In this document: piece after piece, positions 33,897 through 44,900 of the stretch
How positions within the stretch are numbered: the first letter of the stretch is position 1
Layout of the letters: every line of letters starts with the position of its first letter
Assembly: GCA_021229015.1 (NCBI GenBank)
Contig: CM037782.1
Coordinates: 42,461,226-42,525,225 of the forward strand
From: Solen grandis
Taxonomy: Eukaryota > Mollusca > Bivalvia > Adapedonta > Solenidae
DNA length: 64,000 nucleotides
Direction of reading: 5' to 3'
The notes under the pieces: model-generated
The model's input: only the letters and a program-made list of their open reading frames with translations
What the model was told of the DNA's origin: nothing
Database searches by the model: none
Translations under genes and position numbers: made by a program

Positions 33897-34128
33897 CCCT
33901 CATAGAGGACACCATGAAAAGACCTATGCGAACAGCATAAAACCAGATCAGCCTGCGAGTAACTCGCAGGCTGATCAGGTTTTATGCTGTTCGCTGCTCC
34001 TCAGTGGTCTGGAAATGAGGATTTAGTAATTAAATTTGGTAAGGTTTAACTGTGGTTTTCTGCTGATCAGGCTTTATGTGATACCTATTGAGGGCGTCAA
34101 AATGAGTATATATGAGGGAAAGGGTTAA
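33897..34128 (+). mobile_element. TTAA-flanked MITE with hairpin, copy 5
   Basis: Both TTAA sites present, dyad intact, a few point changes (for example 'ctgctgatcagg'). Confidence 0.92.
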
Positions 34129-34566
34129 GTAAGGTGTAAAATATAACAAAGGGGAGGTAATGATCTAAAGTGACGTATCACATTCACTTGTGCCATATGG
34201 TAAGCCTCAATGTACAGTATAAATGCAAATTAATAGTACATATATAAAACTTATTCAATTACATGAAAAAGTAAACAATTTAACAAAAACAGGTTGCAAG
34301 TGACCTCAATAAAAAACACAAGTTTTTTACAACCTTATGACGTGACTACATGTACTACGACTTTAAGCTTCCTTTTTCATATTCACCGGTCTAATTCATA
34401 CAGGATCTAATTACAGGATCTAATGCTTTTCTTATTGAGGACACTGTAAAACATATAATTTCGTTGTAATGAATTAATGTAAATACATGGAATTTAAAAG
34501 CAAATGAGCTAGAATGTACAAGATATGTTATGGCAATACCGGTAGATAAATTTAAAATGATTTAAA
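34129..34566. other. Intergenic stretch
   Basis: Nothing recognised. Confidence 0.5.
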
Positions 34567-35060
34567 AACAAGAAGGCCATGATGGCCCTATATCACTCAC
34601 CTGAGAACTATTGCTTTAAAGGCAACCTTAAGTATTATGGACCTTAACTTCCATACAAGGCAAAAGAATCCTTTCTTTTTTTATCATAATGATCAAGAAT
34701 GCTTTATAAATGTTGATGTTAGAATGTAAACAAAGTTAAATATGACATTTTTAAACTTCAAGGGCCATAACTGGAGACAGTGGTTCAATACCAAGTTAGC
34801 CCTGGCTAGATAATAGTCATTAATCTGTACCAAAACATTTTGAAATCTGGCTAGTAGTTTTGAAGGAGATAATTTTTAAATTTTCATATTTTTTCCTTCT
34901 GTTGCCATGGCAACCAGAGTTCTACATGGATCAAATTTATTTTAGCAATTTTTGTGGAGGTTCACCCAAGGATTATCCCTGCCAAATTAAATAAAATTCT
35001 GTCCAGCGGTTTCAGAAGAGATGTCGTTTAAAGCAATTTGTTGACTTTGAACGACAGATG
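34567..35060. repeat. Long dispersed repeat H, copy 3
   Basis: Starts 'aacaagaaggccatgatggc' with 'tcactcacctgag'. It carries 'ccatggcaaccagagttcta', 'ggttcacccaaggattatcc' and 'atgatggacag', the reverse complement of the unit repeated at 54215-54550 and 56772-57750. Confidence 0.78.
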
Positions 35061-35731
35061 ATGGACAGAGGGTGATCACAATAAATACTAACATAAATAC
35101 AATAAATGCTAAAAAAACAAGTATTCAAAAAATGAGTACTTATAATGCTTTTCAAATAAAATCTTGAAGCAGTTTGTCCACAGATGATCAGTAGAAATTA
35201 AGATAAAATTTTCTACTCTCCCTCGTTAATGTTGGTGAAGTATTTGTTTCCTGACAAATAAACTCTGCAAGTGAAGGTCACAGTACACAGGAAAACACTT
35301 TTTTCATAAACACAACTTTGACAAAATCTGTTACATATATTATACTGTATCCCCTAAGTAGGTGCTTACGGTTCCATGTGACATATTCCACAACATGGCG
35401 TCTTCACTAGTTAAGGGAGGCAATTTTGTAAATTAGAGCATATGCTAAGAGTGAATGTGATCAGCCAAGTGACGGAAATAAAAAATAGAAAATCTATATA
35501 TAGGTTTTATAATTCTAAATATAGTTTCAATACCATAATAATCAAGGATGGTTGCATAGGGTAGCTATGCATCTATAGAAGGGTATTGATAGATGTAATG
35601 GTAAAACACAAATATAATTATTAATCAACTTCTTACTCAATTACCATCTGTAAACAAGCTACTTTAAATATCTTCTTTAAATCATTTGAATTAAATCTTT
35701 GTTTTATTTTAATATAATGTTTCTTTCACAG
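35061..35731. other. Intergenic stretch
   Basis: Nothing recognised. Confidence 0.5.
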
Positions 35732-35867
35732 TATATTTAGGGGGACAAGGGACCTTTGTACCAAGATAACCAAGGTACCCTAATGAAACATTAGGAAACC
35801 TTGGGTATCTCCGTGAAAGGCCATTCGGTCTGAAATGTACCGGATCCATTACAGGGAATTTACCTTA
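35732..35867. repeat. Short TIR MITE, diverged copy
   Basis: 'aaccaaggtaccctaatgaa' and 'tccattacagggaatttacc' match the intact MITE at 55692-55841; the left end is decayed. Confidence 0.65.
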
Positions 35868-36147
35868 AATACATCTGACAGGATTTTGCTGAAGAGTGTA
35901 TACAAGTTTTTCTACTTAAAGCCTGAAGCTACCTCTTCAGATGTTAATAACTTTGCAATACTGTTTAATTCTAGTTTACATTTCTTATATCATACCGATT
36001 AAATGGAAGCAATCAATACTTGTTTTCTTCACTAAGAAATAGTGACTTTGACCTTGACTTAACTAAAGTACAACCCTAATGTACATCTTGATCACAAAGA
36101 AGAAATCTTCCAAGCTTCACTTGAATACCATTTTCTGTATGATGGTC

Positions 36148-38656
36148 TAACAAGTTTTCGGGGTACTAACGAGATTGATCCATATTTGCATATCAAATAT
36201 CATAAAATGTTTTTAAAAACAAAACTAATCTTGTGAAACAATCATTTTTTGACATACCTGTATCATTCCAGATTTTTCATCTTTGTTTTTGCAAAAATAT
36301 CAGCGTCTCACTGTATGTAGGTCAACGGTGTTGATATAAAAAGTTACTAACAAGTTTTCAGGGGTCATCTCAAAATAGTCAAAACAATTGCCAGAATGTT
36401 AGTCATAACACGTGCTCAGTGTCACAAATCACAACACAATGTCATTTAGGTCAGAGTTGTTATAATTAAAGGTTAATAACGAATTAACTTATCAAACAAC
36501 ATTTAACAGTTAATACAAGGAAAGTTTGACACAATTGTGTGTTTTGATTGTGACATGGACACAAGAACTTGGTATGTCTTCTTATCACTCTTTCTTGTAT
36601 ACAATACTTCAGATGGACCCAATTATTACAGTTTGCAACATCACACTGACTCCATGAAATGATACTAATGAGGTCATTCTCTGGTCTGTCAACAAAGAAT
36701 TTTTTACAAACACAGCATTTGTCGGAGTCTGGTTGATCGTCGTCAGTGTCAGAGTCATATGCACATACAGAGCTACTTGGTGGACCAGTTACTGCAGAAG
36801 TTTGCAACGCACAACGAAATGGAAGTTGTTCATCTCTGATTTTCTTATGAGGAACTACAAACCTTTTCATATTGGCCAGCTAAACAGAATTTTGTGTTTT
36901 TGAAGAAATGATATCATCAACTAATTGTTTATTTGTGATTTCTTTTCCAGATGTTTGGATTTTTGGAGCCAACTTTCTCTTAACAGTTAGAATAAATTTA
37001 GGAACCTTTTTCCTCAGAAAACTTGACACAGCACTAGCATCACTTTCCCAAACTTCAATATCTGGATGTCTGGTCACATGTCAACTAATTATGAAGAAAT
37101 TTATCAGGAGATAAAACATGGCTGTTCAGTGGAACAATTCCAGTTTTTCTAAAGGTATTCATAATGTTTGAAGGGTAAGTGCCTTAGTATATGCCTTACA
37201 AGCTTGAGGGCAATTCATTTTTTAATTTCATATCTGGTGATTTGCAGAACTACATTTGCTCTCAGAAATTCCTGGCAAGCCTGATTGTAAGCTGATTTGA
37301 AAGGTTTGAACACACCAACAAATAGTGGAACTATGTGCAGGGAGGGCCATCAAAACTACCTTATTTGCAAGTGTCCAGTTAATCCAAAGAGGACTGAAAT
37401 GTGATGATGCACCATCTTATAGAATGAGGGTCTAGTCATTGCCTAGACCACCAGGTATGTGTTTTGCAAAATGGTCAGTTATGTACTGATAAAAAATGGA
37501 GCTTTTTCACCAACCCTTGTCAGACATACATGCACCAGTTCTAGGTAATGCTCCTGAAAGTAAGTCACCACACAAGCGTTAACCATTGAAAATGGAATAG
37601 GGTGGCAAAGACTGACCAGTGGCACTGTAACAAGCAAAGGTAGTGGTTTTAGAGCGTGGTGAAGTTATGGCAGGAATGGTCATACCTTTGGGGACCAACA
37701 ACTAATGGGGGCTTGTGCTCTGGAGCTAGTTTCGTCAATATTAAAAATTTGGTGAGGTTTTGTTAGAAGGTAATATTTATTAATGACGTTCTCCAGTTCA
37801 TCATAATATGACGCAACCGTATCAGCACTGACAGCCTTTGCTCATACAAGAGACAAAGACCTTGGTTTTAGACCTTTTAATTCTGGATGTCTCTTCAAAA
37901 ATCTCATTAGCCACATCTCACTCAATAGCTTGCTATTCTGGGGAAGCTTTCTGGAAAAAAAACTGCTGTGTCTGTTCCAAGCATCAGTTTCATGTATGAA
38001 TAGCCATACCCAAAAAGAGCCATCTTTTTTACATGGTCAGAGACTGTTTTTCTTCCATTGAAAGAAGAGAGGCCGGTTCAGATTAATTAACATCAGACTT
38101 GATGAGACCACATGCTCTGTCTCTGAGTGTTTGTTTAGCAACCTTGTATACACAAAGTTTGCCATCTTGCCATTCTTTATATGCTTTTTGCATTGACTCA
38201 GGATTATAATTCCTGTATTTGGATTATTTCTTGGATTCAACTGATAAAAAATAGGTATGCAGTTATGCACTTTGAGAACTTTGATTTTATGCAGTTTTGT
38301 ACTTTCAGAATTTGATTTTTTGTACATTCAAAAAGATTTGAGATGGCCCCTCAAATGTTTACTTCCGGTTAATTTTATTCCAGTTGAATATCAATGAGGA
38401 AAAATCATTTGGCTGTTTACATGAAAAAACATGAATGAAAAATATTACAGAAAGATTGGGTTTGAAATTATTATGGTGTTTGTATGTTTTTTTGTATAGG
38501 TGACTTGATTTTAATGTTTTTACCTGTTTGAAGCGCATTTTCAATAAATATAGTGAGCTGTCAAACTCTGTGTATATGCTGTATGCAAATTGATGACGTC
38601 AACCCGTGTGCTCATGCACACACGGTGTAAATGTGAAATACCCCGAAAACTTGTTA
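36148..38656 (-). mobile_element. Tigger/Jerky-like DNA transposon, decayed
   Basis: An exact 18-bp inverted repeat brackets the transposase remnant: taacaagttttcggggta at 36148-36165 and its reverse complement at 38639-38656. A variant of the motif is repeated next to each (36347-36365 on the left, about 38660-38680 on the right). This pattern fits terminal or subterminal transposase-binding repeats, although the true outer ends are not certain. The right end lies about 190 bases past the stop codon of the phosphatase gene, probably in or beside its 3' UTR. Confidence 0.6.
36484..38240 (-). pseudogene. DDE transposase (Tigger/Jerky type) pseudogene with C-terminal zinc finger
   Basis: On the minus strand, in several frames with many stops. 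An N-terminal Psq-type helix-turn-helix is at about 38225-38110 (RNYNPESMQKAYKEW... then QTLRDRACGLIKSDV), followed by LLSMEEKQSLT. After a deleted section come KGLKPRSLSLV and a stretch ending KPHQIFNIDET near 37720, which holds the first catalytic Asp. SKTTTFACYSATGQSLPPYS and a degraded DGASSHFS (second Asp) follow, then LPAHSS near the third acidic site. The last 128 codons (36484-36870) stay open and encode a PHD-like C-terminal finger (CCVCKKFF ... CDVANCNNWVHLKYC ... CPCH) often attached to this class in aquatic animals. It would cut and paste the element in an intact copy; this one is dead. Confidence 0.82.
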
Positions 38657-38844
38657 TACCAGGAAAACTGGTTAGTCAACCATACATGAAGTACACAGGT
38701 AAAAAGAGGGATGAGATGGAAATTGATAAGTTGCAAAAGCATAATTCAAGTGCAGCTCATAATGGTATGACAGTTTCTGGTTAATAACATGAATACTTGT
38801 TGATCAAAGGTGCCTTTCACTACAGGGTGACCTCTAAGACTTGC

Positions 38845-38991
38845 TCAACTTTGCAAGGAGGAGTTGTTACGCTCCCCACTGGTACACTGTGTCTCCATTG
38901 TGTAATTCCTCTCCATATGCACTGGCAAGACACTTGAGCAATCCTGGCACTTGTTTTTCCTCCATGGTAACAGGTTCGACATGAAAAATAC
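38845..38991 (-). CDS. Phosphatase exon 7, C-terminal tail
   Basis: VFFMSNLLPWRK completes TM6 and the juxtamembrane end, followed by a polar Cys-containing tail and TGA. Assignment rests on acceptor (TTGCAG), phase 0 and similarity of the first residues to family C termini; it is the least certain exon. Confidence 0.78.
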   Translation of the reverse strand, partial: VFFMSNLLPWRKNKCQDCSSVLPVHMERNYTMETQCTSGERNNSSLQS

Positions 38992-41900
38992 CTGCAATTA
39001 AACATTTCAGAGGTAAGCTGAATTTAGTAGCTCATTATAATTGACAGGTATATATCAATAGTTTGAAATTACATGTTTTGCAGTTATCATTTTCAGAATA
39101 TGAAATTAGAAGGGTGACAAAATGTAATACTATAAAAGCATCAAAGCCTTATTTTTTAATTATTACCTTAATTAAGGTAGTACATATATTCCATATGAAT
39201 ACAAAATGGCAAATTACATGATGTAAAAGTAAATTATGATATATCCTATCCAAACTTGTGATATGGTTCAAGGAAGATGGAATTACTGTGAGGGTTTGTA
39301 AAATTTGATGGACATGCATCATTGCATTAACAAATAAATGTTAATTTTCAACATTAAAAAAATCCATAAGACATATATGCCCCACTTTTAGCCTTTGATA
39401 AAAGCAAGGGCCATATAATTTGTATAGTTCTAGAGATCTGGCAACACAGTTATTCTCTTAAGTAATATAAGGGCCATAGCTCTGCACATATTGAGCAAAA
39501 CAGTCAACAAAACCCCAGGTGTACTACTTTGCATGCTGGTGAACATTTCTGTAAAGTTTGTTACTCTGGCTCTTATAGTTTTTGAGATATGTCTCCAGAT
39601 AGGAAAATAGTGTGACAGATGGACAATTTCAAAAGATCATGCCCCTCCAAAACCTTTTGGTTATGCAGGGGAGAATTATCTTAGGAGGACCTAGCATGGA
39701 AAAAAAACTGTCTGATAAATCAGGAAGCGAAGGTAAACAATGCATTATCAAATTATAAAAGGTATACATTTGGCAAACTCATCTACAATTAATGATAATA
39801 GTGAATATATAAACATCTTTAGAGAATATGAACAAACACACAGAACATAAAAAAATTCTTTTTAAGGTCTTAAGAAACTTAAAAGAACCTTTTTTAAAAT
39901 ATTCTGATATTCCTTAAAAGCAAGAGAAGTGCCAACACTTGTTTGTTTGTATACAATACCTGCTATGTGAACAAGGAGAGGTCTTTGGTACAAACTAAAT
40001 AGTTAGTTGTTAATGGTGCCATGTAACAAGTTTTATCATGGAATGAACCAAGACATCAACAGCAGAGACAGCAGAACAGCCAAGGTCATAGCAGTCTTTG
40101 AAAAGTATTAAGTTCAAAACAAAGGAAAGAACTGACTTGAATTTCAGGGTTGTGTTCAAGGATTTGAGACCCAAGGGTTGTGAGTTCAATACCCAATAGT
40201 GATAAACATTTTTTAAGACCTTCCAAGATGCTCAGTACTGCTGCAACCCAGGAACCATTTAAGAAGATTAGTATATAAGTAATAAACACTAGAGTGTTTT
40301 GCTGTAAAAGAAATCAGTTTCAAATTTATCTTATTTAACTGTTTTTATTGAAAGTAGTATAGAAGTATACTAGTAAAGGGAGAGCACTAACATTGAGCAA
40401 GGCTACGACTGTTCCAATGATAGCCCCACCGAGGACATCACTCCAGTGATGCATGTAGTCCGAGATACGAGACAAGCCTGTGTAGTAGGCCAGGAAGAAT
40501 GCAATGGCCTGTAAAACTGGTCTCACTAACCAGTACCTCTTCCATGTAAACTTGAACTGCAGGTACAACTGTAAGAACAAGTCAGCTAATTATTACAATG
40601 CAGTATTATGTGTACTAAGCAGCCAGCCTGCTTTAAGTAGATTTCAAAAGAGGCATTCTATAATGTACAAGTATGTGATTTATTTAGCAGCTTACTGAGT
40701 TCACCCCTTTTCCTCATGAATATTCATGTAAAAAATTATGACTTGATTTATATTCATGTACTTAACTTTAAGTGGTATATTAAACAACAGATTTTTCATT
40801 GCTGTGCAGACTATGTGGAATCCGAACTACAATATCTAATGAGCAAGCAGAGGAGTGATATCCGACCTTGGTCTGCTCTGTTTGCTGAGGCATCAAAATA
40901 TGTCCATATGAGGTATAGAGTAAATAAGCCCTTTATTTCTTATTTCTCATATTGACTGCCTATGAAAGGATTGACTGTATAGAATATATACATATAAAGG
41001 TAAATGCAGTATGAGATATGCAGGAAGAAATACTTTGAAATGAGTTTTATAGTATAAAAGAAAGAGCAATGTCAATCTCCTTTGAATAAAGAAAAGAATC
41101 TGATTAATGATAATAAATATACACATGTGTCAATAATCACACACAAAAAAATCAGAGAATCACCATCATATGTCATCTGAATACAATGATGATTTGTTAA
41201 TTCTATAGTTCAAGATTTTGGGTGACAGATCATTCTTCTTTTATTCTACAATGTTACATAAAACTTGCATTAATCCTGACTACATGTTTATAGAATTACA
41301 AATTTGAACAAGCTCATAAAACATTTTACCAGTCTTTGACTTGTGAAAAATTGTGACCAATGTATGAGATCAAATTAAACTATTTAGAAGCGTTTTCCCT
41401 ACATTGATTTATTCAATCCAAGGTACAGTTTGATTGACCTAAAAAACACAGATTTTAAAAAAAACCCAGGTTTTACCACATGGAAGTCAGTAATGAAATG
41501 ACTAATGGAGAACTATGCAACCAGTATAAAAACCAGACTAGTCTGCATGTTACTCACAGGTTGGCCAGTTTTTTAGCCCACGACTTGTCAGTACAGCGAT
41601 GACCCATTAAAACATGCTCCGTTAAAGGAAAACCACAATGATTTCCTTATTATACAAATGCCAACACAGTGTATATCCAGTCTAATTTGCTTCGTTATAA
41701 CACATAAGCCAATATAACACGGTCCAACAATGAACTCAAGTTTTTGTGACTTGTTTAGTATACTTAAGGTGGATTATCACATGGTGAACAGATTTATTAT
41801 AAATATAACTTAAACATGTACAGTTCATTGTTACAAGGAGGTCAAATATAATGGAGTAACTAAACTTATGCACAAAATATAACATTATAATGGGGCTACT

Positions 41901-44900
41901 CTTACCCCATACTTACAACACAGTATCATAATAGATTCTCAATGTACTTTACAGATGAGGCAGTACCACTTTAGAGCCTTTTTAGTCTGACGATGGCTTT
42001 CAGATTGATCTGGTTTTAGAATGGTTGAATTTGAAATAAAAGGAACACAACTTAGTGGAGAAGAGCTAAAGAACTTACCACTAGCCAGATCATGCAGTAA
42101 AATGAGACAGAGGAGTGTCCAGATGGAAAAGATAACCTGGAAATAGGGAAATGATATAAGTTCAAATATAAACTGTCCAATCATTTATATCCCTAAAAGT
42201 CTAATTTTTGCTATTTCAGGGGGATAGTTCATCAACAAATACTAGGCAACCCAATGAAAATCATTCATTAAGAAGACCTAGTGTTTTCTAGAATATGAGT
42301 TGTTTCTCCATATTGTGCTCAGGCTACATATCGGGTGCCTGGACAGTGTAGTGGTAATAAACATCACATATAAATAAGAGATGCTCCCTATTCAATTCCT
42401 AGTCAAGTATGTGAGAGGGTATGGTGGTCGCCTGTCTAGACATATCAGTTTTTTCTGGGTACTCCAGTTAACTCCCACAATAATGAGCACATATGCTACC
42501 ATTTGCACCATCAAAACTGATTTATTAAGATGCGAGAAATTGAGACCAATATAAAATAAATGATATTTAAACTAACTGGAGTAGATATTGTTCACATAAA
42601 GATAACGTGCAGACTGAGGTCAACAGGTCTCATGAGGATCAACACAAGTGGAAGTACAGTTAAAGAATATTTCTGACATATGTTTCCATCTATATATAAA
42701 TCTTGCATTTTACCTTGCCTCTTCTATTGCAGCTTTGTCAGAACCTTGGCACACATCACCATCTATAAAACCTGCAAAAACAATAAACATGTCAAAGTGT
42801 TTACATAATGTTTGTTAAGCATTAAATGGAAACACCTTATTACTGTCAAGACATACTGAACATACACTAATCAGGCAGGTTTTGTTTTCACAAAAGGTGA
42901 TACAGGGTTTTCACTAGAATTCTGGAAACTAGAATCCTTGGCAAAGATTTGCTAAAGATTGGATCGAGAACCAATATAGAAGCTGTTCAGAAAAACTGTG
43001 GAGTCCTTTTTCAAAAATAAGAGTCCTGTGAAGAGTAAGTGAGAAGCTGGTGATGTTAAATAATGTAATTTGAAAAATGTGTAACTGTTTATTTTTATCA
43101 AGTGCCCTTTATCAATTATCATATATTAATAAATGCCCTTCTAATGTAACGTCCTGCAATATAGCTTTCCATAGTGTGGAAATAACATCTTGCTTATTGG
43201 CGACCATTTTATACTCCTGTAAATATTATGCAAGTCCACTTAAAGACCAATACTAGAATACAATGGCCTTTGCTTGTGCATCCACTGATGAATATTCCAT
43301 GTCATATTTTACCTCTATGGCACAGATCAAAGATTAACCCTTTCCCTCATATAGACTCATTTTGATGCACTCAATAGGTACCACATAAAGCCTGATCTGC
43401 AGAAATCCACAGTTAACCTTACCAAATTTAATTATAAAGTCCTCATTTCCAGACCACTGAGGAGCAGCGAACAGCATAAAACCTGATCAGCCTGCGAGTT
43501 ACTGGTTACTGGTTTTATGTTGTTCGCATAGGTCTTTTCATGGTTTCCTCTATGAGGGAAAGGGTTAAACTGATACCTCTAATGGAAGAGTCCTTATGGA
43601 AGAGTCCAAACAAAAACCTAGCTTGTTTACATTAGATACCTCCTCTGACTTATGAATGAGACATATGGCTGCATATATGGCAGGGCTCCCCTTTGACTTG
43701 GGAGTCAAGCATTTGACCCTTGAAATTTCATAAATGGTGGTTTTTGACCCTTGAAAAGGAGCAGTCATTGGGGCTAATCTACATTAAAATAAGAAGGAGA
43801 AGAGCCATATTGATCCCCAAAATGTTGTTTTGTTAACATTTTGACCCTTGAGTTTCACTGACTATGGAGAGCCCTATGTGGTAAAACATCACTTGAGGTG
43901 TTTATTATAACTCCCTTATCACACCTTGTCCTCATGCAATATCAATGTTTGGCGGCACAGGATGTGACGGGATGGGACACAATGCACCTGGGGCTTCACA
44001 AGCATCATTTTCATACAGCACCCAGTTAAAGCAGGAGTAAAATAAAATCTAATAATCTTTCAAATTTTAGACTGTTAGTAAATGTATAGATGAAATATTA
44101 CAAATAAACAACTGGTCAAAGTTTGGTCATTTTTTTTGGTAAAATTTGTCTCCATTTAAATATGTAAGTGTACATGTATATGCTTTTCTTCTATTTCATA
44201 AACTTTGAATTAATTTCAAAGGGGAAAGAGAATAAAAGGTATCAGTGGTCAAGTTTAGTGCTATGCTGCTCCACAGTCACAAGTTTATTTGCACTGCCTC
44301 AATTTGCTTGTAAGCAGGGCCTTCGCTGTCGATCGACAATGGCGCCATTTGCGATTATTTTGAGATTCTGGCGCTAAATTTTGCCAGTTGGCGAAAGTTA
44401 GTGGCGCATGCTTTCTGTAAAGCACTGCATATCGTAACGAGGATGTTTATACAGGGAGTACTCGGTAAGCGTACACACGGTAAATCTCATGCTGTGAGAA
44501 GAGACCAAAAAATCGATAACTGAGGGCGGAGTCAGATTTGTGTCACATTATCCAATCAATGCTTGTTTTTCTGCGGAACACTTGGATCGTATCGTTGCGT
44601 TGTTTATTTACATCTGCAGACGCATGAGATGTGAAAACTTGTTGTTTTCGGCAACGAGGATTGATTGCGTGAACATGTATGTGCAATAAAATCTAATTTG
44701 TCCATTTCAAATGTGCGGATAGTCCGGCAAACCAGCGACAATTACGAATCACTATATTATGAAACAAACACCGACTGATTAAGGCTAAAAAGACCGATAG
44801 TCTTGTTTGAAATAACTTTACGAACGTTGGCTATTTAATGCAAACACTTTTTGATGATAAAATATTCCCGAAAAAATAGACAATGAACGTGAAAAAGAAA

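Noticed and set aside
41939..42184. 81-codon minus-strand frame across phosphatase exon 5
   Set aside because: Wrong frame; the real exon is 42079-42136 in the frame that gives PSGHSS.
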